Under the pieces are notes generated by a model. The model searched no databases and had not been told where the DNA came from. It worked only from the letters and a program-made list of their open reading frames with translations. Shown here piece after piece: positions 10,444 to 19,806 of a stretch of 64,000 bases of DNA. Numbering within the stretch: position 1 is the first letter of the stretch; each line of letters opens with the position of its first letter. The position numbers and the translations under genes are program-made. The DNA is from Symsagittifera roscoffensis (taxonomy: Eukaryota; Xenacoelomorpha; Acoela; Convolutidae). The stretch lies in assembly GCF_963678635.1 (NCBI RefSeq), contig NC_087070.1, positions 11,936,539-12,000,538 of the forward strand, read 5' to 3'.

Positions 10444-13400
10444 TCACTCCATCGCTTCTCCATCCTGATCTTCAGCTTCGTTGTCTTCTAATACTTTCTC
10501 CAGCATGTCCATGGAGTTGCGGGCCGTGCCCCAACTCTCCTGTTCCAACAGCCTCGGTTTGCAACAAGGTAGCAAGTCAACATTAACCTTTTGCTCCCGG
10601 TTCCTGCAAAAGCTGTTGTGAAGACATAGGCTCACATTTATTTCTAGGTCAGCTCTTAAGACCTCTTTCTTTTCATCTTCAGTTACACAAGGCGCTCCAG
10701 CTACTCGCTTCACCGCCGTGGTGACCGCGTTTCTGTGCGTCAGGAATGCTCTCTTATAGGCTCCCGGTCCTATATCTAGCTGGAAAGATTGATAGGCTTC
10801 CGTGTTCCTCGACATGTGACGCTTCGCGCGTTCATACATCCATGATGTCATCACTACACGGAACCAAGGCATCAATCTTTGCCTTGACCATATTCCTTCA
10901 ATGGCTTTGGGTATTCTCAGAACCTTGCAGGTGGTTCTGAAAAGATCAAATTCACGACTCATCTTCACGTTGCTCAGCTGCTCAGGAGTCGGCACGGCCG
11001 TCTCCTGTTCACTTCTGTCCGCGTTAGCCTCCAACCATCTCACTGCCAGCATGGCACTAACCACCACGATTGACACCTGTTGATTCTGATCGGGCAACCC
11101 CGTAGAGTACAACTCCTCCACCTCCCATACTAGCATCAGATTCCCGCGTTTGGGGTACCACAACGTCTGCGCCAAGCAGTGGCAAGGATACTCCCCATGG
11201 GTTCTCACTATGTTCCTTCGGGTCCGATACCCTGAGGCTCCCAGCAACGGTTCCACCTCCATCAGAATTCTGTGTAAGTCGTCTTTCTCTTCTATGATGG
11301 GGAATTCAGTGGGTAACGCTCCACTCGCTTTCTGCTTCTGGAACTCACTCACATTACCTTCGTTCAATCTCAGAAACTCTTCACCCACTACATCTTGCAA
11401 CTCGCCTTCAGATCTCTTCGGGACTGCCCGAAAGATCTTTGCCAACAAATCATATGACCTCTCCGACATTCTGGCCAACCTCACGCACTTTGGCACGGAG
11501 AAAATTTGGTCAATCAACACCTGCTGTGGCCTCGCATCCATCACCACCATGTGTGTAGGATACCTACTACTGCAATATGGTGCGGAGCTTGAACCCACCA
11601 GATATTTTGAACCAGTCGGTTTATGATATGCTTCACTATATCTCAGATTCATTTCGTTCTCCAGAGCTTCTCGCCAGCCTCCGATCTTCTGCTCTGTCTG
11701 CAGTGCTCCAGGGAATAATTCCACGCTGAGGGACGTCACTAGCTCATGGGCACGCTCCAGGCGCTCAAGCGATTCTATCGAACTCGTCATGCTACAAAAT
11801 CCCAAGGCTGTGATCAAGTTTACATCCGTCACCCCATGACAGTCCGCGACCAACTCCATGCCACTTTTATCCGACATGCTCAATCTTCCGTACAATCGTG
11901 CCAGTTGTCGATTCTGCTCGCTCAGCGTAATCAGGCAGTGTCCCAAGTTGCAAACATGTCCTTCCATCCCACTATGTTGAGCCAAGCATGTGCCTTGCTT
12001 CAACCAGTTGCTCGATAGACCTTCCTCGGACAGCTCCGTGGATGGGTTGCTCTTCTGCTTCGTCAACCTCATGGCCAGCAGATGGTGTATCATGGCCAGA
12101 TCATGTAGACTCGCGTCATCATCCAGGTCTAACGTGACATCCGCCGTCATGTCCCAGATCAAACCGGCGTTAGGATGAGGACACCAGGAAGGCTTCATGA
12201 CTTCCCACATCGTAACTAGACTGGTTTCCAAGGGACCGTCCCAAGATCCACAATCAAAACTCACTTGCCCCTTTAGCTCGGGAACCGAGGGTTCGACCAC
12301 TCGTTCTTCCAAGATAATTCCCAGCTTGGGTTGTTCCACCATCAGCATTCCAGTTTCTTTAATCCGTTCAACCCAGAAATTGAGTACTATGACTTGCTCA
12401 TAGTCGAAGTACGCTTCCCTGGCTTCTTCATTCACGAAGGGATTATACGCCATCCCCGGTATGCCAGACACATATTGGAACGACTTCAGTTTCCCTAGTG
12501 TTGCAAAGTCTTTTCGTCCCTTGACTGCTTCAATCAACTCCCGGCTCACTTTCAATTCTTTGTTGGAATATCTTCTCACTTCTTCCAACTTGCGATAGCT
12601 CTCCATGTCATTCGACTCCTTATTTGGTACAGTCAACGGCATGTCCTGATATAGTTCTAGGAGTGCCCTAAGGAAGTTCCTTTCGCAATCAACTCCCTTT
12701 TGCCGAATGATCTTTATACATTCTCCCAAAACAGGAGTGGGGATACGATCCACCACGAACCTGACAAAGCAAAGGGCATCCTTACGCTTAGCCCATGCTA
12801 TCGCATAATCGTCTTTTGAAATCAACGCTCGCAGAGCTTCCATCAACTCCAGCTCCTGCTCCCGTGATTTCGAATCATGACTGGTTTCATATTCCGCCTT
12901 CTTGATTCCCATCAAGCACCAAGCCAACCGTACTTGCAGATCAGTTCTCATGCAAGGATGAGCCAGGTATGCTGCCACCGTAGCAGGTGCATGCATCGAC
13001 TCGTCAAAGTATCTCTGGAGGGCCGCCCTCCAGGAAATTTCTAGTAGTTTTTCCAATCCGATTTCGTTCGCTTCAGAGGACATTACCGTGCCGTATTCTT
13101 TTCGATTTAAGTTTGAATTATCCGTAAGCTCTTTCAGATATTCCTGCATGGCTCGCTTCTCGCTCCAAGCCATCAGGTGCCCTCTCGCGGAGTTTCTCTC
13201 GGAGTTTCTCGCTTTCAACATCTCCACATAACCCCCTGCTGGATCTCCCATGTGGACCGATTCCGGCACAGTGACTCGACTGTACTCGACCACGTCGATT
13301 TGTCCTTCCAGTTTCAACCTGGCCATGTTGGTCCGCGAGGGCCTGTAATCTTCAAGTCCTCCAGATACACATTGACTGATGATCTCCATCTCTAATTTAG

Positions 13401-14100
13401 TGTCTGCCAGGGTTCGTGCTGTTTTCTTTGATCTCACGGCTGTCGTGGTCAGACCTGCCAAGAGCATAGGGGGTATCAGATTCTCTTTTTCTCCCCCTGT
13501 CAGTGTTGCATCATCTCCTTCCCCGCTCTCGCCTGAACGACCTGCGCTCATTAAAGAGGCCACCACTGCGCTGGCTTTCGACTTCACCACTCTCGGGTTC
13601 ACGGCTCGACTTCTTGTCTTCCCTTTTAGTCGCTTCAGCCCCTTCCTGGCTCGTCTGACAGGTAATTTCTTTGCGACCTGCTGATCATCGGCACTGTCTT
13701 CTGTTACTGACTCGGTCAGAACATCCGACTCCATGGAGTTCACTATTTTCTCCAGGACCTCACGCATGATGGGTTGGTTCAATCCCACCTTCATTATGGA
13801 CTGCGTCCCATATCGTCGTATCACGTCCCATGATCTTTCCATGAAATTCACTCGGCTCCAGGTTGCCCCTGTCTTGCCTTCTAACTCACTTTGATATCTC
13901 TCCCATTCCTCTTCCGGCAGCGTACTCAGGAAGGATACCCTCATTGATTCTTCGATTTTTCTCCTCCTCGGTGACTCATGGAGCAATCTCTGCGGATCCC
14001 TGCTTCGGCATTCTCTCGCCTGGCTTATTGGGTCCATCGGGGATAAGTCGGCCGACGCCTCCTTTGTAAGGGACATGAAAGACGATGGCGTCATTAGCAA
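10444..14100 (-). CDS. Giant second frame, C-terminal part (unknown protein)
   Basis: An open frame of 1,218 codons with no recognised family. An SPRRRK basic patch and a TLPEEEW motif lie near the start, and a GTQSIMK...NQPIMREVL helix-like stretch follows. A basic/serine-rich segment (about 150-200) comes next. A Cys/His cluster (GMEGHVCNLGHC) sits in the middle. A conserved SVPKCVRLARMSE...SYDLL stretch follows, and near the C-terminus there is LCLHNSFCRNR...CCK before an acidic tail. Element 2 carries the same features at 50610-54875, so the protein is conserved. The first in-frame ATG is at 14094, but comparison with element 2 shows it was originally continuous with the upstream frame; a frameshift near 14100-14150 now separates them. 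No signal peptide or membrane span is visible, which argues against an envelope protein. Confidence 0.75.
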   Translation of the reverse strand: MLMTPSSFMSLTKEASADLSPMDPISQARECRSRDPQRLLHESPRRRKIEESMRVSFLSTLPEEEWERYQSELEGKTGATWSRVNFMERSWDVIRRYGTQSIMKVGLNQPIMREVLEKIVNSMESDVLTESVTEDSADDQQVAKKLPVRRARKGLKRLKGKTRSRAVNPRVVKSKASAVVASLMSAGRSGESGEGDDATLTGGEKENLIPPMLLAGLTTTAVRSKKTARTLADTKLEMEIISQCVSGGLEDYRPSRTNMARLKLEGQIDVVEYSRVTVPESVHMGDPAGGYVEMLKARNSERNSARGHLMAWSEKRAMQEYLKELTDNSNLNRKEYGTVMSSEANEIGLEKLLEISWRAALQRYFDESMHAPATVAAYLAHPCMRTDLQVRLAWCLMGIKKAEYETSHDSKSREQELELMEALRALISKDDYAIAWAKRKDALCFVRFVVDRIPTPVLGECIKIIRQKGVDCERNFLRALLELYQDMPLTVPNKESNDMESYRKLEEVRRYSNKELKVSRELIEAVKGRKDFATLGKLKSFQYVSGIPGMAYNPFVNEEAREAYFDYEQVIVLNFWVERIKETGMLMVEQPKLGIILEERVVEPSVPELKGQVSFDCGSWDGPLETSLVTMWEVMKPSWCPHPNAGLIWDMTADVTLDLDDDASLHDLAMIHHLLAMRLTKQKSNPSTELSEEGLSSNWLKQGTCLAQHSGMEGHVCNLGHCLITLSEQNRQLARLYGRLSMSDKSGMELVADCHGVTDVNLITALGFCSMTSSIESLERLERAHELVTSLSVELFPGALQTEQKIGGWREALENEMNLRYSEAYHKPTGSKYLVGSSSAPYCSSRYPTHMVVMDARPQQVLIDQIFSVPKCVRLARMSERSYDLLAKIFRAVPKRSEGELQDVVGEEFLRLNEGNVSEFQKQKASGALPTEFPIIEEKDDLHRILMEVEPLLGASGYRTRRNIVRTHGEYPCHCLAQTLWYPKRGNLMLVWEVEELYSTGLPDQNQQVSIVVVSAMLAVRWLEANADRSEQETAVPTPEQLSNVKMSREFDLFRTTCKVLRIPKAIEGIWSRQRLMPWFRVVMTSWMYERAKRHMSRNTEAYQSFQLDIGPGAYKRAFLTHRNAVTTAVKRVAGAPCVTEDEKKEVLRADLEINVSLCLHNSFCRNREQKVNVDLLPCCKPRLLEQESWGTARNSMDMLEKVLEDNEAEDQDGEAME

Positions 14101-14291
14101 CAGACTAGACTCCCATCGACTTCCCCATCGTCGTCTTCACTAAACCGGTATTCTAACAAGTCTCTCTCCAACGCTCCCAGATCTGTCTCACCCGGTTTTC
14201 CCGTCTTTCCCTCGATGTCGTCGTCGTCATCGTCCTGATCCATCAATTCATCATCACCTGCATCAGGTTTCGGCTTGGGTCCTGAAGGTCC

Positions 14292-15932
14292 TTATCGTGA
14301 GTCTATGCCCGAGTCCGGCCGAGCCGGTACGGTCATGTCTCCTGCGTGATAAAACAATTCATCGTTCACCAGGAATTCTACGGACTCCTCGCCATGTGGT
14401 ACCAGATCCTCTATTGTTATGTATGAGCCTCCTCTGCTCTCCTTTGCCACTTCCAGCATCACTACTTTCACTTCTCCTGACCACTTCAGTCTTGATAAAT
14501 CATCTGTTGGAGAATACACTTCGTTCCACAATTCGGCCGACACCTCTGGTCTCCTGGAAGGTAGTGCCTTGATCTTTTTCCTACTCCAAGCATCAGGAAA
14601 TGAGAAGTCAAGCGTGTGCGCGGCTGCAACATTCCAGCCTATGAAGCGCGGCTCCATCCCTTCACTCCACTTCAACATTCTCTTCTCTGCATCACGAGCT
14701 GCTCCGATGCGAGGGGCAATGATGGGAGATGTGACTCCCAGCAACATCCTCCTTATCGGTGGATATCGAGGGCATTGGTCCGGCAGCGGCCTGGACCCAG
14801 AAAGCCACGCTTGCTGGTTCTCTTTCGCGTGTGCATAGGCATCTGGTAGGAGTGGGACTCCCATAGCCGCTCCTGTATCCTTCACTATTGGTCTCAAATT
14901 CCAAAGCTTCGGGTTAAACTGGATGTGAGAAAGGTCCTCACGACCCATTCGGCACTTGAAGTGGTTGTTAAAATCCATCAACACCCAACCTGGCTCCGCT
15001 ATTCTTCCGAACAGCCTATCTTCACTGGCCAGCCCTCTCAACTCCCTCTGCTCTACCCAGTTCAGCACGGAACAGTCCACGACTGAGACCAGATTGACAT
15101 ACAACACAGAGTTCCTGTATGCCTTGACTTGCACGTCCGGGAACGCGAAAGACATCACCGGTCCATACACCACCGTGACGAATTCCCGCAGTCCGTGAAT
15201 CAGAGCCAACGGGTCGATCCGCATCATGACAGCCAAGTCTGTCAGCAAGGGCATGCCACAATACTGCTTACATTCACCCGCATCCGTCGCCACCTTATCT
15301 TCTCCCGTGACGCTTCTGTTTTGTTGCAAGAGATATTGGAGCAGGAGAGTCCTCCAGTCTTTCATCTTCCTGAGCGAGGCGGTTTCCAACTGTGCGTTGA
15401 ACTCACGACTCGGTCCCTGTAGTTGTTCAGGGTACCGCAACAGCACAAGCAAATCACCCAGTCGACCGTAGGTCATGGCAATCAGAGTCAGGAGTCCATC
15501 CAATCTCAAATCTGCCAACGTTTGGGTGAAGAGATTCGCCGGCCCCTTCACGAAATTTTCATGACCAAATGTCACGTATAAGGCTAATACCAGGCCAATC
15601 GACAACTTCCTGATGTCCTTGACAAAACTCGCGATCAGGTTCCGGGATGCCCTGGGATAGCACGTCGACAGGAAGGATGGCGTCCATCCCACTCCCATTC
15701 CACCCAAGATGGCATCCGATCGTTCGTACTGTGCCCTCGTGGCTAGCACGTCAGCTTGGAACTTGTCCAGCGACATCGTGTTTACGTCCTGCATCAATTT
15801 CAACATCATGCCCCCAGCTAACTCCCGGGCATCAAAAAAGTTTTTCAGATACACGTGTATCTCTTTTATCACTGCCGGCGCATGCTCGAACGCGTCCTCA
15901 CCCAAGGTGCACAGCCTTGGTGACAAGTACAA
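14292..15932 (-). CDS. Giant second frame, third part (unknown protein)
   Basis: 546 open codons directly following an in-frame TAG (15935-15933). The codon after the TAG is TTG, not ATG, so this is not an independent gene. Element 2 has tryptophan at the position of the TAG, so the stop is best explained as a TGG-to-TAG change in one continuous protein. The sequence is mostly helical-looking with conserved blocks (LRLDGLLTLIAMTYGRLG, MRIDPLALI, AFPDVQVKAYR) found again at 54847-56226. The frame ends at a TAA (14294-14292) but stays readable for about 65 further codons of very acidic sequence (run of six Asp) before a frameshift into the next part. Function unknown. Confidence 0.7.
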   Translation of the reverse strand: MYLSPRLCTLGEDAFEHAPAVIKEIHVYLKNFFDARELAGGMMLKLMQDVNTMSLDKFQADVLATRAQYERSDAILGGMGVGWTPSFLSTCYPRASRNLIASFVKDIRKLSIGLVLALYVTFGHENFVKGPANLFTQTLADLRLDGLLTLIAMTYGRLGDLLVLLRYPEQLQGPSREFNAQLETASLRKMKDWRTLLLQYLLQQNRSVTGEDKVATDAGECKQYCGMPLLTDLAVMMRIDPLALIHGLREFVTVVYGPVMSFAFPDVQVKAYRNSVLYVNLVSVVDCSVLNWVEQRELRGLASEDRLFGRIAEPGWVLMDFNNHFKCRMGREDLSHIQFNPKLWNLRPIVKDTGAAMGVPLLPDAYAHAKENQQAWLSGSRPLPDQCPRYPPIRRMLLGVTSPIIAPRIGAARDAEKRMLKWSEGMEPRFIGWNVAAAHTLDFSFPDAWSRKKIKALPSRRPEVSAELWNEVYSPTDDLSRLKWSGEVKVVMLEVAKESRGGSYITIEDLVPHGEESVEFLVNDELFYHAGDMTVPARPDSGIDSR

Positions 15933-17927
15933 CTATACGTTATTGTGCTGCTTCGTGCGCAAAGCCATTGCCATGAGATCTTTTTCCGCTGATGTCATGT
16001 TCTTCCTGACTGTCCTGCCCTGCTCATTCTCGGCATGATCCATCTGTCTGAACCAGAGATCATCAGCCACCTGTTGTACTAACAGATGATCGTCATCCAC
16101 CCCTGGTCTTAACTTCAGCAATCTGGCAAAGTTGGACAGCTCCAACCCCAGAACCCCATCTAGCACCAACCGAGTTCTGCTACAATCTTTGAGCCCCTGT
16201 ATGGCATTGGAAATGTCAGCCCAAACGGCGGGAAGCTCAGATCGGGACGGGTAGTAATTGTCTGGGTCTACTACTCTGTTCGGGGCAGGAATTATCACGT
16301 TGAACCTCCCCTCTGCTATCGTTGTGACCATTGTGTACACAAACTGAAGGGGTTCTGGCAATGCAGCATACCCTGGTGACAACACAAAGACCACCTTCAC
16401 TTCATTTTGGGTGAAACGTTGTTTTGCTGCTGCTTCTACCTCAGCCATCGCCGAGAGCAATGTCATTATCGCCTCCCCTATGACCTCGTTGCTCGGGATC
16501 GACCCATCCGTCAGACGTGACAACAAGCCCCTGCTTTGCAGATGATCATTTGAGCCTGCAACCACTATCACGTGCGGATCCATGCTGACCACCTTTCGTA
16601 CACTTATCATCATGCCTATTGCCTGTCCCCAGTCCAATTTAGGCGCCGTCAAGAAAATCACGTCGGGCCAAAAGAGAGAACGGGGCGTATAGAGATAATC
16701 GGAACTGGTCACAATCAGATACTTGGCAGCTTTCATATCCAAAGGATCATAAGCTGCAAATAGGCCGTCGCCTATTGGGGCCCTCAGTTTCCCATATCTC
16801 TTGTCATCTCCATCCACCGTGGTCGTCCGGGGGTAGTCCCTCGAGTACTCGCCAGGCGTCTGACCGGGTGGCTTAGCAAACTGCCTGTACATCTTGTGAT
16901 GCTTGTTATTGGGCTTGTTCTCTGCCTGAAACTTGCCCTTGCGAGCAGGTGGCGTCAATTCCCGGGCTATCTGTCGGACGTCCGTAAGAGACCGGGTATT
17001 CAAAGGTCCAAAGGTATTGTCCTGAGGCAACCCATTCAAGTCTGCGTGCCGGAGCGTAGTCGTGGAACTGAACTGCTCCTGCTCTGCTAGCAGCCAATCC
17101 ACGCCCGGTATCCGATATAGTCGCGACACTGTGGGACTTTCTCCGCCAATCATTTTCATTGCGTCCTCCCGACACGTCAGGGTATTCATGTTCAATTTCG
17201 CGGACATGTCCGTCTTGTACTGTCCCCAATGACTAGGGTCCGATTGGTTCCAAAGCAGCAGGCTGCCTGGTTCAAGTCCCTCCGCAGGCACGGCGCTCGT
17301 AGACGGTCCTGCTGCTGAAGCAGGGTTTGCCATGGCGGGCGGATCGTTCCTCCTAGACACGGTCTGGGAGTTATTCCTGTTCTGAACCACTGATCTCCCC
17401 AGTCGGCTTTCAAGCGGTTGTGTTCTGGGAGGAGGAGCAGTCCCTAGCCTCTCTCTCACGTTCGAGGTCGGAGCGATGGGTGTGGCTACAGCCGTGTCCA
17501 TTGCCAAGGGCCCTAGGCGGTTGACGAGGGATTCAGGCACGCTTGCCCTTATTCTACTTCCTCCGGTCGAGCTGGTCCGAGCCAGAGAACTGGTCGCCCT
17601 CGACTCCTGCTCCACTTCCCTCAACTGCGTCTCAAATACATCATTGACCCAGGGTCTCCCTCGTTGGGTGTTGAAATGTATTCCATCTCTGGTAAGCGCG
17701 ATGTGATCAATCATACGCAGCATGTTCTCGAGATCCAGAAGTCGCAGCTCGCCAGGGTTGCTTCCCACCAGATTGCGGATCATTTCATTCCACCGTGTCA
17801 CGTTGCCATTCATGAAATCTGCCACTGTGGTGCCCAACAGCGGGTTTTGTGGTATCGTGCACAGCACCACAAACCTGGGCCTGTATTTCTCCTTCAGTTC
17901 ATTCAGGAGGCATACCAGCAGAGGCTC
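15933..17927 (-). CDS. Giant second frame, second part: end of SGNH domain plus SGNH-like repeat
   Basis: In the same frame as the upstream SGNH part, separated only by a TGA (17930-17928); element 2 has Trp there. The first about 85 codons complete the hydrolase domain, including Block V (DGIHF, with the catalytic Asp and His). A Pro/Arg/Ser-rich linker follows. Then comes a second conserved domain with a strand-turn resembling Block I (LIVTSSDYLY), FWPDV, and VVAGSNDHLQSRG, which resembles Block III (GxND), then SPGYA and DDDH. This second unit may be a diverged, probably catalytically altered SGNH repeat; that is inference. The first ATG after the TGA is at 17870, but translation from there would lack the catalytic Ser. 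Confidence 0.7.
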   Translation of the reverse strand, partial: EPLLVCLLNELKEKYRPRFVVLCTIPQNPLLGTTVADFMNGNVTRWNEMIRNLVGSNPGELRLLDLENMLRMIDHIALTRDGIHFNTQRGRPWVNDVFETQLREVEQESRATSSLARTSSTGGSRIRASVPESLVNRLGPLAMDTAVATPIAPTSNVRERLGTAPPPRTQPLESRLGRSVVQNRNNSQTVSRRNDPPAMANPASAAGPSTSAVPAEGLEPGSLLLWNQSDPSHWGQYKTDMSAKLNMNTLTCREDAMKMIGGESPTVSRLYRIPGVDWLLAEQEQFSSTTTLRHADLNGLPQDNTFGPLNTRSLTDVRQIARELTPPARKGKFQAENKPNNKHHKMYRQFAKPPGQTPGEYSRDYPRTTTVDGDDKRYGKLRAPIGDGLFAAYDPLDMKAAKYLIVTSSDYLYTPRSLFWPDVIFLTAPKLDWGQAIGMMISVRKVVSMDPHVIVVAGSNDHLQSRGLLSRLTDGSIPSNEVIGEAIMTLLSAMAEVEAAAKQRFTQNEVKVVFVLSPGYAALPEPLQFVYTMVTTIAEGRFNVIIPAPNRVVDPDNYYPSRSELPAVWADISNAIQGLKDCSRTRLVLDGVLGLELSNFARLLKLRPGVDDDHLLVQQVADDLWFRQMDHAENEQGRTVRKNMTSAEKDLMAMALRTKQHNNV

Positions 17928-19331
17928 TCACTTGCTCTCCGGAGTCACTGGGGCTCTCGAGACGTCGTTGGTTCCCAGCATTTTCACCAGCGTATCCAGG
18001 TGATCCTCGCTCTGGAATTCCATCATCTTGATGACCTGAGCCACTGAGGCTCCTCCAAAGGACAGAGTGGTAGTCTGATCATAGACGAAGATCTCATTCA
18101 GATCCCTCACCAAACTGTCTCCTATGATCAAGTGGCGACTCACTGGGGGAATTACTTGGTCGCTCGTAGCGGGGTTCCAGCTCATGTCATTCAGGCAGGC
18201 TCGAGGATGCTCCGCAGCTACTTGCGTGAACTGGTGACGTGTCATCAGATTCTTCCTAATGTCTACCACGCGGGACTTTTGATAGGTTCTGCCATGCGCA
18301 GTCCCCGAGGACACTACCGTGTGGGGTGCTCGCTCCGAGCTATTAGATGAATGATCACGACGTTGGGAAGGAACGATCCTACCCAATGTCCGTCCAGTGG
18401 TTCGGTTGATCTCATCCATTGTTGCTCTGGCCACTTGGTTGAACGATTCTTGGAACTGAGGAGCGAGGTAAGTGTCAGAAGGGTCCGGTATCGTGTTCCT
18501 TTGACTGGAAGCAGACGGTTGTGTCTGCTGAGGAGCCTCGGGCCCTCTCGATGCACGCAAATCCAAAGCCTCGGGCCCTCTCGATGCACACAGCTCCTGT
18601 ACTCTTGTCCTGGGGCGTGTGTCGCTGGATCCCTCCGAGGATTTCATTGTCGCCAGAACTTCCTGTGACACTTGGCTCACCTTTGCCATATACAGCTCCT
18701 TCAGGTGCTTTATTTCATCCTCCTTGTAGGCCACCTGCAGATCTTCATATTTCTTCTTCCATTCGTCTCTTTCTCGAGCTATCGCCCTATACTCCTGGAG
18801 TTTGGCACACAGCTCGCTCTGATCTCTCTCCTTCTTCTCCAGCGTCTCAATCGTCTCCGACGTCTGGATCTCTATTTCACTCACCCTCACCATCTTCGGA
18901 GGAGGAGCAGCTGGTGGAGAGTCGACCGAATGTGACGGGCCTGGCCCATCACGTTGTCTCTTTGCTCCGATGAGTGGCTGCGCAGGTTGGACGCGTAAGG
19001 GCATCTCACCTAGCCGGTGGTCCCTCTGTTCACCTAGTCCTGGCTCACGAACCAGGTCGTGGCCAGACATTTCTCCACGCCGCCATCTCATCAGTCGGTT
19101 TCGACCTCTCTCGGCGGTCCCGGACTCACCGAAGGCCAACATCAACACGACTTCTGAAGGGCGATTCCCTCGACCCTCTCGTCCTAATGCATTGAGGAGG
19201 GCGACCACAAACATCGCCAGCCCCGGGTCTTCTCGTGTAAAATCACAATCGATCAGCCGCTGATAGATCTCGTCTAGAGTCGCTCCTAGACTCGCTGAGA
19301 GGAATTCCATAAGTTCGTTTGTGTCACCCAT
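17928..19331 (-). CDS. Giant second frame, first part: coiled coil and SGNH/GDSL hydrolase
   Basis: This is the start of the env-position giant ORF. It begins at a true ATG; the equivalent ATG exists in element 2. Residues 1-70 are a helical acidic domain. About 155-230 is a heptad-rich charged coiled coil (EKKERDQSELCAKLQEY). A Ser/Thr/Gln-rich linker follows, and at about 400 an SGNH hydrolase begins: Block I GDSLV (catalytic Ser, about 406), Block II FGGAS (about 426), Block III GTND (about 453). The frame then hits a TGA and Block V lies beyond it. Known SGNH enzymes hydrolyse esters; coiled coil plus esterase is also the plan of ORF1 proteins of CR1/L2-type LINEs. A conserved acceptor-like site 92 bp upstream suggests a spliced mRNA. 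The substrate cannot be told from sequence. Confidence 0.82.
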   Translation of the reverse strand: MGDTNELMEFLSASLGATLDEIYQRLIDCDFTREDPGLAMFVVALLNALGREGRGNRPSEVVLMLAFGESGTAERGRNRLMRWRRGEMSGHDLVREPGLGEQRDHRLGEMPLRVQPAQPLIGAKRQRDGPGPSHSVDSPPAAPPPKMVRVSEIEIQTSETIETLEKKERDQSELCAKLQEYRAIARERDEWKKKYEDLQVAYKEDEIKHLKELYMAKVSQVSQEVLATMKSSEGSSDTRPRTRVQELCASRGPEALDLRASRGPEAPQQTQPSASSQRNTIPDPSDTYLAPQFQESFNQVARATMDEINRTTGRTLGRIVPSQRRDHSSNSSERAPHTVVSSGTAHGRTYQKSRVVDIRKNLMTRHQFTQVAAEHPRACLNDMSWNPATSDQVIPPVSRHLIIGDSLVRDLNEIFVYDQTTTLSFGGASVAQVIKMMEFQSEDHLDTLVKMLGTNDVSRAPVTPESK

Positions 19332-19806
19332 TTCTTATCGTGTTGATTCTTGCTGTCGTGCAGTGTCTTCCTGTCTCGTTTTGATTCAATGGATTCAATA
19401 AACAATTTCTGATCAATCAAGATCTAAAAAACAAGTCGCGACTTAGAACCATCATTTTTGGATTAAACATCATTCAATTCTTTAAAACTCTTCATTGAAA
19501 TTCTCTTCTCAATTCTGATTTAAAAATTTAGCACCAAGGTGGATCGTCCACCTGTATCTTTGTCAGGGTAGCACAAATGAGCGCTGTCACCTTGATGACC
19601 TGGAGTACTCCAGGTCTTTTATGACACAAAACATGAAACATATCATAACAATAACATAACACATAAACACATAAACATCACACATCTATATTATCACATA
19701 AAAACATAATCCCTAATATTGTACCTAAACCCTAACCTAATCTAAAACCTGACACTAATTCTTATCAAGTAACTTAATAAAAACTACTTATCGCCAAACG
19801 CAATTC
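19332..19806 (-). other. Gap between pol and the giant second frame
   Basis: Non-coding interval of about 475 bp containing A/C-rich low-complexity sequence (repeated ACATAA-type words, about 19625-19715) and, near the giant frame, a splice-acceptor-like site. The equivalent interval of element 2 is about 405 bp and also A/C-rich. Confidence 0.55.
19410..19440 (-). promoter_or_regulatory. Conserved 3' splice-acceptor-like site before the giant second frame
   Basis: Minus strand reads GACTTGTTTTTTAG/ATCTTGATTGATCA. Element 2 has GACTTTTTTTCTAG/ATCCTGATTGATCA at the same place. The AG is 92 bp (76 bp in element 2) before the ATG. A T-run plus TAG fits nematode acceptor style. Cis- or trans-splicing to make a sub-genomic mRNA is inference. 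Confidence 0.5.

Noticed and set aside
11150-11626. 158-codon open frame on the + strand, and similar ones opposite the giant ORF, pol and gag
   Set aside because: These mirror conserved minus-strand coding sequence; composition is that of antisense frames and they are not conserved as proteins between the two elements.
10444-19331. The giant second ORF as an envelope (env) gene
   Set aside because: Its position fits env, but no N-terminal signal peptide, furin-type site with fusion peptide, or C-terminal membrane anchor is visible in either copy.
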